Below, piece by piece: positions 54,532 to 63,458 of a DNA stretch of 64,000 nt (positions are counted from its first letter, which is position 1; each line of letters starts with the position of its first letter). The DNA is from Thermoplasmata archaeon (GTDB lineage Archaea > Thermoplasmatota > Thermoplasmata > Thermoplasmatales > GCA-001856825). The stretch lies in assembly GCA_021797855.1 (NCBI GenBank), contig JAJZYX010000001.1:177054-241053 (forward strand). Reading direction: 5' to 3'. The notes beneath the pieces are model-generated. The model saw only the letters and a list, made by a program, of their open reading frames with translations. It made no database searches and was not told where the DNA came from. Position numbers and translations under genes: made by a program.

Positions 54532-55091
54532 CTGCCAGCCTTCAGAGAGAGGTTCTTGTCATCAACGAATTTCTCTATCTTCTCGATATTCTCCTTTATC
54601 TTGTCGAGAACATTGGTGTCAAAGTCTCCAGAAATCGATGCTGACCTGAAACTGTTTATATTATCCAGTAGCTCTATCGAATTCCTGAAGCCTATTTCGT
54701 CCAAGAGGTAGAATTTCTGGATCTCTTCCTCCTTTACTAGATACGGGTCCGCTGGAATGACTATCTTTCTGCTTCTTAGGTCTTCTATCTTCTTGTAGAC
54801 TTCCTCCGCCTTCTGTTTTTCCTCAAGTTTGTCGTACATCGCAAGATTCTCGACTGCTGCCTTGAAGTTCGTTAGGCACACCTCTATCCTCTTTTCAATA
54901 TCGTTTCCAAGCGCCTGCGACGAAATCCTAGCGTCTCCCCCGGCCTTGTATCCCTTGTAGGCACTGAGTTTGTTCTGTATTCTTTTTAGTATTATTGCCG
55001 CCTTGTCAGGAGGTAGGTCGATCCTAATGCTGCTCATCTGTTTGCGATTTTGTTGACGTATATTAGTATTACTGGAGGTTCCAGATGACAA
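54528..55091 (-). CDS. Coiled-coil protein of unknown function
   Basis: 187 aa; an internal Met at 55037 (MSSIRIDLPPDK) is an equally likely start. The protein is almost all helical and charged (AAIILKRIQNKLSAYKGYKA, YDKLEEKQKAEEVYKKIEDL, VLDKIKENIEKIEKFVDD). There is no membrane segment and no recognisable domain. It could be a structural or regulatory protein; nothing nearby assigns a role. It is divergent from the L15e gene. Confidence 0.6.
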   Translation of the reverse strand: MSSGTSSNTNIRQQNRKQMSSIRIDLPPDKAAIILKRIQNKLSAYKGYKAGGDARISSQALGNDIEKRIEVCLTNFKAAVENLAMYDKLEEKQKAEEVYKKIEDLRSRKIVIPADPYLVKEEEIQKFYLLDEIGFRNSIELLDNINSFRSASISGDFDTNVLDKIKENIEKIEKFVDDKNLSLKAGS

Positions 55092-55185
55092 TGCGTAGTA
55101 GTTCTATCCCCTGATCCATCACGTCCTTCAAACGAAGAAACTCAGAAATCAATATATAAGAAGTCACAATGCTGTTCGCTCGAAG

Positions 55186-55788
55186 GTGAAAGAATTGCCC
55201 TCAAAAAGTAGTTATTCGTTCCAGCCGGAAAACTTCCTAACCGCAAAGGACGAGATGAAAGGTATCGTGAGAGAGAGGATGACTGAATGGAGAGCCTCTG
55301 GCGCTGTGGAAAGGATATCCACTCCCACAAAGCTATCGAGGGCAAGAGCACTCGGGTACAAAGCAAAACCCGGTTTCCTTGTGGTAAGGGTCAAGGTCAG
55401 GAGGGGGGGACTCCACAAGCCAAAGATACTAGGAGGAAGGAGACCCAGGAGATACGGATACAACAAGCTCACCCACGGAAAAAGCGATAAATGGGTCGCT
55501 GAAGAGAGGGCTCAGAGGAGGTATCCGAATCTTGTACTGCTAAACTCATATTATTTAGCTGAGGACGGGAAGAACAAATTCTATGAAGTTATATTTGTTG
55601 ACCCAACCAATCCTTCCATACTTAAGGACAAGAATCTTAGCTGGACAGCGGAAAGGGCTCAGAAAGGGAGGGTATACAGGGGACTTTCCACGGCTGGAAA
55701 GAAATCTAGAGGGCTGGCTTCAAAAGGTAAGGGGTCTGTCAAATCAAGACCCTCCATCAGGGCAAAGGGGCGTCTCAGGAGACACTGA
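55186..55788 (+). CDS. rpl15e: Ribosomal protein L15e
   Basis: 200 aa. The conserved core is TPTKLSRARALGYKAKPGFLVVRVKVRRGG, RRPRRYGYNKLTHGKS, AEERAQRRYPNLVLLNSYYLAEDGK and YEVIFVDPTNPSILKD, ending with RGLSTAGKKSRGL. It binds 23S rRNA. The start is GTG; an ATG at 55169 is out of frame and closes at once. The end overlaps the convergent gene by 14 bp. Confidence 0.95.
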   Translation: MKELPSKSSYSFQPENFLTAKDEMKGIVRERMTEWRASGAVERISTPTKLSRARALGYKAKPGFLVVRVKVRRGGLHKPKILGGRRPRRYGYNKLTHGKSDKWVAEERAQRRYPNLVLLNSYYLAEDGKNKFYEVIFVDPTNPSILKDKNLSWTAERAQKGRVYRGLSTAGKKSRGLASKGKGSVKSRPSIRAKGRLRRH

Positions 55789-56125
55789 CAAGATACTTCC
55801 CATCCCATCTTCTTATTTCAATCAGGTTATCAGGGTCTTCCATTCTCGCTTTCAGTCCCCTCTTTTCGAATAATGAAGCAAAGGCCCTGATCGCTTCCCT
55901 GGACCCTTCGATCTTGAAAGTGCTGCCATGCGTGGGAACTTCTTCCACTGAGTTGCCCACGAGGTAACAACTCTTCCCGCTGGACGTTGAATACCCGATT
56001 TTAGAGGGGAATATGAATAGGAAGTGAAACGAGTCCCTTTCCTCATAGAACTCAATCCCCCTTGAGATCAGGTCTTCCCTAACCCTTTGAGCCTTTTCTC
56101 TTCTGACCAGTAAGGCTTCCACCAT
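55775..56125 (-). CDS. Small alpha/beta protein of unknown function
   Basis: 116 aa, soluble, basic at the N-terminus (LLVRREKAQRVREDLISRG) with alternating strands and helices (FHFLFIFPSKIGYSTSSG, FKIEGSREAIRAFASLFEKRG). The length and order are compatible with a two-repeat ferredoxin-like fold, but no family is recognised. The intact frame, TATA-like upstream AT-rich region and Met start support a real gene. It is convergent with L15e. Confidence 0.6.
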   Translation of the reverse strand: MVEALLVRREKAQRVREDLISRGIEFYEERDSFHFLFIFPSKIGYSTSSGKSCYLVGNSVEEVPTHGSTFKIEGSREAIRAFASLFEKRGLKARMEDPDNLIEIRRWDGKYLVSVS

Positions 56126-56176
56126 TTTCTATCCTCATCGGGAAAATAAATTTATTCGTGAATTTATTGATAACCA

Positions 56177-56656
56177 ATGAACTTCTCAGTCGTAAGCCTG
56201 GAAAAAGACGATGAGAACGTCATCATAGGGCAGGCTCATTTTATAAAAACGGTAGAAGACTTGTTCGAGGCCGTAAAGAACTCCTCCCCGAGTGCGAAGT
56301 TTGGAATAGCGTTCTGTGAAGCGTCAGGAAAAAGACTGATACGGTTCGATGGCAATGATGAACTTCTAATAAAGCGTGCGATAGACAACGCCAGAAGGAT
56401 AGGTGCAGGCCACGTGTTTATAATTCACCTTGCCGATTCATTCCCGATCAACCTCATACCCCATATCAGGAACGTACCAGAGGTAGTAGGTCTGTATGCA
56501 GCCACGTCAAATCCTGTTTCAGTTGTGATTGGGGAGGAGGGGGATAAAAGGGGGGTCATGGGAATTCTTGACGGAGAAACGCCACTGGGGGTTGAAGGAA
56601 AGGGGGACATTGAGGAGAGAAAGAAATTCCTTAGAGACATAGGATACAAAAGATGA
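56177..56656 (+). CDS. Adenosine-specific kinase family protein (DUF355)
   Basis: 159 aa, whole-family length. IIGQAHFIKTVEDLFEAVKNS, KFGIAFCEASGKRLIR, GAGHVFIIHLADSFPINLI, and RNVPEVVGLYAATSNPVSVV match the PAE2307-like adenosine-specific kinase family, small trimeric proteins that bind nucleotide. The physiological reaction is uncertain. Its stop overlaps the start of the next gene by 4 nt. Confidence 0.87.
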   Translation: MNFSVVSLEKDDENVIIGQAHFIKTVEDLFEAVKNSSPSAKFGIAFCEASGKRLIRFDGNDELLIKRAIDNARRIGAGHVFIIHLADSFPINLIPHIRNVPEVVGLYAATSNPVSVVIGEEGDKRGVMGILDGETPLGVEGKGDIEERKKFLRDIGYKR

Positions 56657-57345
56657 GCGAGATAGGGAATTTCTACGATTTCGAATCGACATATTACGAC
56701 AAGATCTACGGTCTCTTCAGCCAGGACATATCGTTCTACAAGGCAATGGAAGCCTCACCCCCATACCTAGAGATTTTCGCAGGGACGGGCAGGATTATAT
56801 CAAAATTCAGCCATGGCATCGGTCTTGAGATCAACCCAAACATGCTCCGAAAGACTAGCAACAGTTTCATAAAGGTGATGGGTGATGCAAGGAACCTCCC
56901 ATTCAAGAGGCATTTCAACACGGTCATTGTAGGTCTGAACAGCCTACTCCTGGTCCCCAACGACCAGAAGAGCTTGATATTCAGGGAGGCGAGGAGGGTG
57001 CTAAACAGGAACGGGGTCCTTTTCGTTGACCTGATAAATGGGTTCATTCTTAAGCGTGGAGTCTATAACATCTCCGAGTTCAACGATGGAAGGACGATGA
57101 TATCGCTGAAAATGAAGGCAAAGAAAATTAAGAACAGGTACCGGTTGAAGTATTCCTACACTATAAAGGGCAGATCGAAGAGAATGGTCGAAAAGACTAT
57201 AACTATATACCCCATAACTTTCGGAGAGCTGAGGGAGATGCTGCGGTCTGGAGATTTCAGGATCGAAGGTGTCTATGGCGATTACGACCTCTCCCCCTAC
57301 AATGAAGATTCGGAGAAACTGCTCGTCAAGGCCAGAGCCGTTTGA
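56653..57345 (+). CDS. SAM-dependent methyltransferase
   Basis: 230 aa class I methyltransferase. Motif I is YLEIFAGTGRIIS (about 36-48), the next acidic strand GLEINPNML, VMGDARNLPFKRHFNTVIVGLNSLL (motif II region), and EARRVLNRNGVLFVDLING. The C-terminal half is basic (KMKAKKIKNRYRLKYSYTIKG), suggesting a nucleic-acid or lipid substrate. It is coupled to the adenosine-kinase-like gene by a 4-nt overlap and overlaps the Toprim gene by 44 nt. Confidence 0.78.
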   Translation: MSEIGNFYDFESTYYDKIYGLFSQDISFYKAMEASPPYLEIFAGTGRIISKFSHGIGLEINPNMLRKTSNSFIKVMGDARNLPFKRHFNTVIVGLNSLLLVPNDQKSLIFREARRVLNRNGVLFVDLINGFILKRGVYNISEFNDGRTMISLKMKAKKIKNRYRLKYSYTIKGRSKRMVEKTITIYPITFGELREMLRSGDFRIEGVYGDYDLSPYNEDSEKLLVKARAV

Positions 57346-57769
57346 AAAGAAGTGGGACAAGTTGAGTGCAAAGGACAATGCAGAACGGGTATTGAAATCA
57401 CTAGAGGACCTGAAGGAAAGGAACAGGACAGTGCCCATCATCGTGGAAGGAAAGAAGGACATAAGGGCGCTTAGACTGCTCAGTTTTGAGGGAGAGATAC
57501 TTACGATACACTCCCGCATGTCCATAGAGGGGTTTTGCAGGAGGATATCAAGGGACTATAAAGAAGTGATACTGCTTTTGGACTGGGACCAGAAGGGGAA
57601 AAAGCTTACCTCCTCCCTCATAAGGCACTTGAACTCTTACGACGTCAGGACCGATTTTGACTTTTGGAAACTGTGCTTTTCAATGGCGTCGCAGATGTCG
57701 AATGTGGAATCTCTGCCTTCGTTCTTTTATAGAGCAGTCTCTGGGAATGAAGTTTCCCTGCACACCTGA
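57302..57769 (+). CDS. Toprim-domain protein (RNase M5-like/primase-like)
   Basis: About 155 aa starting at ATG 57302 inside the methyltransferase gene. The Toprim fold shows the catalytic Glu in VPIIVEGKKDIRALR and the metal-binding DxD in VILLLDWDQKGKK. Small stand-alone archaeal Toprim proteins are related to RNase M5 and to the DnaG catalytic core; the nucleic-acid target is unknown. Upstream in-frame codons from 57269 are open but have no family similarity. Confidence 0.72.
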   Translation: MKIRRNCSSRPEPFEKKWDKLSAKDNAERVLKSLEDLKERNRTVPIIVEGKKDIRALRLLSFEGEILTIHSRMSIEGFCRRISRDYKEVILLLDWDQKGKKLTSSLIRHLNSYDVRTDFDFWKLCFSMASQMSNVESLPSFFYRAVSGNEVSLHT

Positions 57770-57881
57770 CGCACAGTTCAAGTTTTGCCACATAATGTTC
57801 AGAGCAGACAGGCCGTCCGCAGATCTTACACGTTACTCCTGCAGGCATTCCACATATGTAGCAAAGGGATAGGACGGTCAC
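57645..57881 (-). CDS. Small zinc-finger protein
   Basis: 78 aa. Eight potential zinc ligands lie within residues 7-40: CYICG, CKICGRPVC, SEHY and CVRCA, a treble-clef or HIT/B-box-like double site. The Cys/His part covers 57762-57863 and barely overlaps the Toprim gene. The 3' tail (KRTKAEIPHSTSATPLKS...) runs antisense through the last 125 bp of that gene and has low complexity. Its start overlaps the stop of the MFS gene by 4 nt on the same strand, which supports expression. Function unknown. Confidence 0.55.
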   Translation of the reverse strand: MTVLSLCYICGMPAGVTCKICGRPVCSEHYVAKLELCVRCAGKLHSQRLLYKRTKAEIPHSTSATPLKSTVSKSQNRS

Positions 57882-59056
57882 TTTCTCTCACCCTCATAAT
57901 GTTCCTTTATACTTTTAAACCTTTCGTAGAACGCTATGTCGTAGGCAATCTTGATCGCCCCTCCTGCCACAAATGATATGGCACCGGCCGCAACAGAAAT
58001 CATGTATGATGATATGTAAGGTGTTGTGCTGCTGCTGGCATTTCTCAACGCGTTTGAGAATCCTACCACATAAGTCCTGTCTCCCCCCTCTACCACGCTA
58101 TTCAAGTACGATTGTCTTGTTGGAACGTCCATCTGGCTTATGCTCTGCCTGAGGAAAAGGAATAGGAGGGAAAGGGAAACGGATGGAACCAGGGGTATCA
58201 GTATAAGAAAGACGTTCGAGGGAAGGTGCGTAAAGACCATCGTTCTAACCAGACCTATCCTCGATGCTATGTAGGGGGTGGCAAGAACGGAAAGGGAGGT
58301 TATTACGTCCACTACTGTGAATACGTACCCGAGCTGGGAAAGATTGAAGGAGTACCTCGTGAAGAACCAGTAGGCCATGAGGCTCTGAAGAACAAACCCT
58401 CCTCCTACCGCATCAACAGAGAATAGTGCTCCAACTTCCCTTGCAATACTTCTGCTTCTATTCGAGATGGAGGATGCCTTCAGTCTTACCCTTTCCCCAG
58501 TCCTAGGGATGAAGAAGTACGACGCTATGATGACGAAAGAGAATGCAATAGACAGTTCAAACGACTGCTTCAGTCCGAGACTCAGTGAGATTGCACCGAA
58601 GGATGATGCTACATACCCTCCGAATGTATACCTTGCGAATAGCTTGTTTTTTTCCTTCTGGTCCTCCTTAATCCCTGCAAGAATTGGTTGCTCGTACGCA
58701 GAAAATATCGTGCTGTCAGATGGGTTAACCCCCAACCCACCGATGACAGCTGAGATTGCTTTCAGGAGAGGGAGCGGGCTGATGAGCAGGCCGGATACTC
58801 CAACCAAGAGCATAACTGAAAAAATGACAAGAAAAGTTCGGGCGTAGCCTCCTGCATATCGGGATGTGATGTAGTATGTCAGGAATGACGAGACCAGGAT
58901 AGATGATGTTACGGTAAGGCCAGCTTCTATGGGATTCAGACCGGCACCGATTAGGTAAATTACCGTGACCACGGAGAATAGCCCATAAATGTATCCCCTG
59001 AGAGTCCTTGTTGCATACAGGAGGTATCTCGAATCCACTAATACGTACATTCTCAA
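57878..59056 (-). CDS. Major facilitator superfamily transporter
   Basis: 392 aa with about 11-12 helices. The first loop region is ESILYATRTLRGYIYGLF-like, with LNPIEAGLTVTSSILVSSFLTYYIT and the short basic loop SRYAGGYART. A central loop (EDQKEKNKLFARYTFGG) separates two six-helix halves. QSISQMDVPTRQSYLNSVV in the second half is typical of drug/metabolite MFS members. Substrate unknown. It is divergent from gcvPA with 66-75 bp between starts. Confidence 0.82.
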   Translation of the reverse strand: MRMYVLVDSRYLLYATRTLRGYIYGLFSVVTVIYLIGAGLNPIEAGLTVTSSILVSSFLTYYITSRYAGGYARTFLVIFSVMLLVGVSGLLISPLPLLKAISAVIGGLGVNPSDSTIFSAYEQPILAGIKEDQKEKNKLFARYTFGGYVASSFGAISLSLGLKQSFELSIAFSFVIIASYFFIPRTGERVRLKASSISNRSRSIAREVGALFSVDAVGGGFVLQSLMAYWFFTRYSFNLSQLGYVFTVVDVITSLSVLATPYIASRIGLVRTMVFTHLPSNVFLILIPLVPSVSLSLLFLFLRQSISQMDVPTRQSYLNSVVEGGDRTYVVGFSNALRNASSSTTPYISSYMISVAAGAISFVAGGAIKIAYDIAFYERFKSIKEHYEGERK

Positions 59057-59131
59057 ATTCTAAATATGTTTTTATTTTGGTAAAATCGATAAAACTGTTT
59101 TATCCTCCCAAATGATATCGAAGTGGTCAAC

Positions 59132-60463
59132 ATGAGCAACGACCTAACCGATATCTTGAAAGAGTTAAATATCAAAAGTCCCGATGAACTGTTCGCTGAC
59201 ATTCCTGAGTCAATTAGAACCAAGGTGCTTGGGCTCCCTCCGGGCATGGACGAGGACGCGCTCAGGAGGACTGCAGGGGAGTATGCAGGGATGAACAAGA
59301 CCATAGACCAACAGCATTCCTTCCTTGGATTTGGGATATACAACCACTTCGTCCCTGCGGCAGTTGCTAACGTGATAGGGAGGAATGAATTCCTCACTGC
59401 GTATACCCCATACCAGGCAGAAATTTCTCAGGGATTGATGCAGGCCCTCTTTGAATATCAGAGTCTTGTGGCCGAATTGTTGGATATGGACGCCGTAAAC
59501 TCATCGATGTATGACGTTTCGACATCCCTGGGAGAAGCAGCAAGAATGGCAAGAAACATAACTGACAAGGATGAGTTTATCGTCCCTGCCTACATTCACA
59601 GAAACAAACGGGCTGTACTAGACAACTATGCAAAGGGGGCTGGCATTAAAATAAGGGAAATAGGCTTTGACGAGAGGGGAATGATAGATCTTGATGCTCT
59701 TGGGAATGCTATAAATGATAACACCGCAGGAGTGTACGCAGAATACCCCAATATGTTCGGGATCATCGACACCAACGTTTCAAAAATAAAGGAGATCATT
59801 GGGGAGAGCAGAATGTTCGTGGCCGGCGTGAATCCGATCTCCCTCGGGGTGCTTTCTCCTCCAGGAAAATTCGGCGCCGACATTGCAATTGGGGAAGGGC
59901 AGGTTTTGGGCCTCGGGTTGAACCTTGGGGGCCCTGTGGTGGGATTGTTCGGAACTAAGGAACAGTATATCAGAAAGATGCCTGGAAAGATCATGGGGCT
60001 GGCAAAAGACCACAATGGCAGGATTGCTTTCTCAATGATACTACAAACGAGGGAGCAACATATCAGGAGGGAGAAGGCAGTGACAAACATGACAAGCAAC
60101 CAAGCTCTGATGGCCGTCGCTGCAGCCGTCTACCTCTCCCTTCTCGGTGATTCCGGTTTGAGGAAAGTGGGGAAAATCAACATGGGCAGGACAAGGCAGC
60201 TTATTGAAATTGCAAAGGAATTCGACGCAACTTTGCCTTATGAGGACTCCCCCGTATTCAACGAATTCCTGATAAGGCTTAACGAGTCAAAGACCTTTGT
60301 CAACAGGATAGCGAGGAAGTACAACCTCATTCCTGGTTACATCCTCGGGAAGGAGTATGGATTCAACGAAAGAAATACCGTCAACATCGTCACGAACGTC
60401 ACAGAGAGAAATACGGACGAAGATTTCAACGCGTACAGAGAATTCTTGAGGGAGGTGGCATAA
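59132..60463 (+). CDS. gcvPA: Glycine dehydrogenase (decarboxylating), subunit 1
   Basis: About 443 aa. SFLGFGIYNHFVPAAV, TAYTPYQAEISQGLMQALFEYQ and YDVSTSLGEAARMA are the P-protein N-terminal signatures. The mature GcvP is split into two subunits in archaea and many bacteria. Start chosen as ATG 59132; a GTG at 59123 is equally in frame. A TATA-like TGTTTTATCC (about 59096-59105) lies just upstream. TAATG overlap couples it to gcvPB. H, T and L proteins of the glycine cleavage system are not in the window; L could be the E3 at 35048. Confidence 0.94.
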   Translation: MSNDLTDILKELNIKSPDELFADIPESIRTKVLGLPPGMDEDALRRTAGEYAGMNKTIDQQHSFLGFGIYNHFVPAAVANVIGRNEFLTAYTPYQAEISQGLMQALFEYQSLVAELLDMDAVNSSMYDVSTSLGEAARMARNITDKDEFIVPAYIHRNKRAVLDNYAKGAGIKIREIGFDERGMIDLDALGNAINDNTAGVYAEYPNMFGIIDTNVSKIKEIIGESRMFVAGVNPISLGVLSPPGKFGADIAIGEGQVLGLGLNLGGPVVGLFGTKEQYIRKMPGKIMGLAKDHNGRIAFSMILQTREQHIRREKAVTNMTSNQALMAVAAAVYLSLLGDSGLRKVGKINMGRTRQLIEIAKEFDATLPYEDSPVFNEFLIRLNESKTFVNRIARKYNLIPGYILGKEYGFNERNTVNIVTNVTERNTDEDFNAYREFLREVA

Positions 60464-61941
60464 TGCCTTATCATCAGGCAATTTTCGACGAGCCCATAAT
60501 AACTGACATTAGGGGAAGGCGCACCACCAAGATTCCGAGAGAAAATGAAGATTACGATGCAGAGATACCAGCAATAATGAAGAGGGATCAGATTGGACTG
60601 GGAGATCGGGAGGAGTTTACGGTCATCAGGCATTTCGTGCGCTTATCGGAGATGAATTTTGGCGTTGACACCGGATTCTATCCCCTTGGATCATGCACAA
60701 TGAAATACAATCCGAAGATCAACGACGAAATTGCTAACCTGGAGGGTTTCAGGATGTTACACCCGCTTCAGGACGCATCCGACATTCAGGGTGCCCTGAA
60801 GCTGATGTACGAGCTCTCAGAGCTCTTGAAAAAGATAACGGGCATGGATGAGATTACCCTGCAACCTCTAGCAGGTGCAAGTGGTGAGTTTACAGGCTTG
60901 TCAATAGTAAGGGCATATTTTGAGTGCAGGAAAGAGTTGGAAACGAGGAGGGAGGTAGTAGTTCCAGATTCGGCGCACGGATCAAACCCAGCTTCCTCCC
61001 ACATGGCAGGTTTTGAAGTTGTGGAAATACCTTCAACCCCAGACGGAACTGTAGACGTGGAAAAGTTCAAGGAAGCTGTAAGCGAGAAGACAGCTGCCTT
61101 CATGATAACTAATCCGAATACGCTTGGAATTTTCGAGGATAAGATCGTTGAAATGGCCAATTATGCGCACTCCAAGGGAGCACTTCTCTACTATGACGGG
61201 GCGAACCTCAATGGGATTATGACCAAAACGACACCTGCCAGGATGGGGTTTGATATAGTGCATCTGAATCTTCACAAGACATTCTCGACGCCTCATGGCG
61301 GGGGTGGTCCCGGAGCTGGGCCCGTTGGCGTCGTGGAAAAGCTAAAGGACTTTCTCCCATATCCGATGATCACCTTTGACGGCGAGAGATACTACAACGA
61401 CTACATCCCTCCCAAGACAATAGGTAAGGTTGCAAGTTTCTACGGTAATTTTGCCGTTCTTGTGCGTGCGTGGGCTTATATCAGGATGATGGGAGAAGAG
61501 GGACTAAGAGATGCTTGCGAAACAGCTGTCGCCAACTCTAACTACATGAGAAAGAGGATTCAGGAATTTATGCAGGTTCCAGGGAAACCCATTAAGAAGC
61601 ATGAATTCGTCGCGTCTTCGGCTGGTTCAGGCATGCCCAAGGCTGGAGACATCGCTAAGCACCTCATAGATAATGGAGTTCATGCACCGACCATCTATTT
61701 CCCACTGATAGTGCCGGAGGCCCTCATGATTGAGCCAACGGAAAGCGCAACCAAGGCAGAGATGGACCTGTTCATTGAAACTGTAAGACAGACCCTGAAA
61801 CTTCCAAAGGAAACCTTCGAATCTGAACCTAGGAACCTGAAGGTTACCAAGATAGATGATGTGGAAGCGTCCAAGAACCCAAAGCCTACAATGAGAATGG
61901 CGAGAAAGAGCAACTTGAGACTTGTACAGCAAGTAATATAA
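60463..61941 (+). CDS. gcvPB: Glycine dehydrogenase (decarboxylating), subunit 2
   Basis: 492 aa PLP enzyme. DTGFYPLGSCTMKYNPKIN is the N-terminal signature, PLAGASGEFTGL and AHGSNPASSHMAGF bind cofactor, and the Schiff-base lysine is in HLNLHKTFSTPHGGGGPG, including the Gly-rich loop. With subunit 1 it decarboxylates glycine and loads the aminomethyl group on GcvH. It is followed by tRNA-Leu 22 bp downstream. Confidence 0.95.
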   Translation: MPYHQAIFDEPIITDIRGRRTTKIPRENEDYDAEIPAIMKRDQIGLGDREEFTVIRHFVRLSEMNFGVDTGFYPLGSCTMKYNPKINDEIANLEGFRMLHPLQDASDIQGALKLMYELSELLKKITGMDEITLQPLAGASGEFTGLSIVRAYFECRKELETRREVVVPDSAHGSNPASSHMAGFEVVEIPSTPDGTVDVEKFKEAVSEKTAAFMITNPNTLGIFEDKIVEMANYAHSKGALLYYDGANLNGIMTKTTPARMGFDIVHLNLHKTFSTPHGGGGPGAGPVGVVEKLKDFLPYPMITFDGERYYNDYIPPKTIGKVASFYGNFAVLVRAWAYIRMMGEEGLRDACETAVANSNYMRKRIQEFMQVPGKPIKKHEFVASSAGSGMPKAGDIAKHLIDNGVHAPTIYFPLIVPEALMIEPTESATKAEMDLFIETVRQTLKLPKETFESEPRNLKVTKIDDVEASKNPKPTMRMARKSNLRLVQQVI

Positions 61942-61963
61942 GTTTCGTACAACTTCACCTCCA

Positions 61964-62048
61964 GCGGAGGTTGCCGAGCTTGGCCAAAGGCGACAGACTC
62001 AAGATCTGTTTCCAGAGGGATTCGCCGGTTCGAATCCGGCCCTCCGCA
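61964..62048 (+). tRNA. tRNA-Leu (anticodon CAA), likely integration site
   Basis: An 85-nt class II tRNA. Acceptor GCGGAGG/CCTCCGC with discriminator A; anticodon stem ACAGA/TCTGT with loop CTCAAGA, anticodon CAA; a long variable arm; T arm CCGGT-TCGAATC-CGGCC region. No encoded CCA. An integrase gene begins about 110-190 bp downstream in the same direction, so the 3' half of this tRNA is the likely attachment site. Confidence 0.92.
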
Positions 62049-62235
62049 TTTTAAGTATTAATCGAACATGTTATTAACCCTGAAAACATGATACATCGTG
62101 CCCTTTCAGCCTAAGCACAAGAAATTATTGGAAAATGCTGAAATCCAATAAACCTGAAGAAGACTCAATTATATAGATTTAAGGAGGTGGTGGGAAAACA
62201 ATAGAGCCAGATCCCCCCTAAGTGCAGACGTATTA

Positions 62236-63420
62236 TTGAGGAACATAGGTCTTTACTGTGAAGTAAGCAACACCTCTCCGGAAAGAATACTGAAAGACGC
62301 TGAATCCGGTGAATTGAAGAGGCAGTTCAGCGACTTTGTCAGAATAATGGAGAAGGAGGGAAAAGCAGGGTCATACATAGTGAAGTTCAAACACACAATA
62401 AGGAACTGGCTCAACTTCAATGACATTACGGCAAGCTTCAATGGCATATACATATCCGGTGAATATGAGAGCCCCACTCTTGGAGATGAGAGGGTTCCAA
62501 GCAAGGATGAGCTATCCCGTATTCTAAGGAAAGCTACCTCACGGGGAAGGGTAGCCATAGCAGTCATGGCCTATTCCGGATTACGACCAGAAAGCCTGGG
62601 CAATTATGAAGGCACAGACGGTCTCAGGCTTGGAGACATAATCGACCTTGTAATAACGGAGAAGATAGAAATCTCCAACATTCCAGCGCAGATAACGGTG
62701 CGTTCAAGACTCAGCAAGGCAAGAAATCAATATTTCAGTTTCATAGGTGAAGAAGGGATAACATACATCAGGGACTATCTTGAGGAGAGGATGAAGAACG
62801 GTGAAAAACTCACTCCCGAATCTCCGCTTCTGCAATTCGATGTCCGTGGCACAAGGAAGAACGATTTCATGAGGACACTTCTCGTGACGAGAGACATACG
62901 AAAAGCGATACAGGGAGCAGGTCTAAAGATGAGACCCTACGTGTTGCGAGCATATTTCAGCAAAGCCCTTGATATAGCGGAGAGCAAGGGTCTAATATCA
63001 CATCCTTGGAGGCAGTTCATTACGGGACATAAAGGCGATATAGAGGCGAGATACTCAACGAACAAGAGGCTACCGCCGGATATGATAGAGGAGATGAGAG
63101 AATCTTACAGGAAGTGCCTTAAATTCCTTGAAACCAGAATATCCGATGTATCGGAAGATAATGCCAAGCTATTCTTACAGCAACAGCTCCTATCGGCAGT
63201 TGGCTACAGGCAAGAGGAGATAGACAAGATAGACCTTACGAATATAAGCAACGAGGACTTTCAGCAGTTGTTAAGGGACAAGGTAGCAGGAGCGATGACA
63301 GAGAACGGAGCGAGGCAGAAGGTCATACCCGTAAGTGAAGTGGAAAAATATATCGGCGAAGGATATGATTTTGAAGCGGTATTGCCGAATGGAAAGGCGG
63401 TTATGAGGTTAAGATTTTAG
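62236..63420 (+). CDS. Archaeal tyrosine recombinase/integrase
   Basis: 394 aa from a TTG. An N-terminal helical core-binding domain (SDFVRIMEKEGKAGSYIVKF) is followed by the catalytic domain: Arg in MAYSGLRPESLG, Lys in SRLSKARNQYF, R-region RPYVLRAYFSKAL (Tyr where many have His), His in FITGHKGDIE, and nucleophile Tyr in ARYSTNK. The frame remains open upstream to 62158 and reads LRRWWENNRARSPLSADVLL, so the real protein is longer. No ATG or GTG lies in that part, and an ATG at 62135 is in another frame. Its position beside tRNA-Leu points to an integrated plasmid or virus. Confidence 0.85.
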   Translation: MRNIGLYCEVSNTSPERILKDAESGELKRQFSDFVRIMEKEGKAGSYIVKFKHTIRNWLNFNDITASFNGIYISGEYESPTLGDERVPSKDELSRILRKATSRGRVAIAVMAYSGLRPESLGNYEGTDGLRLGDIIDLVITEKIEISNIPAQITVRSRLSKARNQYFSFIGEEGITYIRDYLEERMKNGEKLTPESPLLQFDVRGTRKNDFMRTLLVTRDIRKAIQGAGLKMRPYVLRAYFSKALDIAESKGLISHPWRQFITGHKGDIEARYSTNKRLPPDMIEEMRESYRKCLKFLETRISDVSEDNAKLFLQQQLLSAVGYRQEEIDKIDLTNISNEDFQQLLRDKVAGAMTENGARQKVIPVSEVEKYIGEGYDFEAVLPNGKAVMRLRF

Positions 63421-63458
63421 AATGCTCTAGGAGTAGTATACCCGTGTGGATACCCCGT

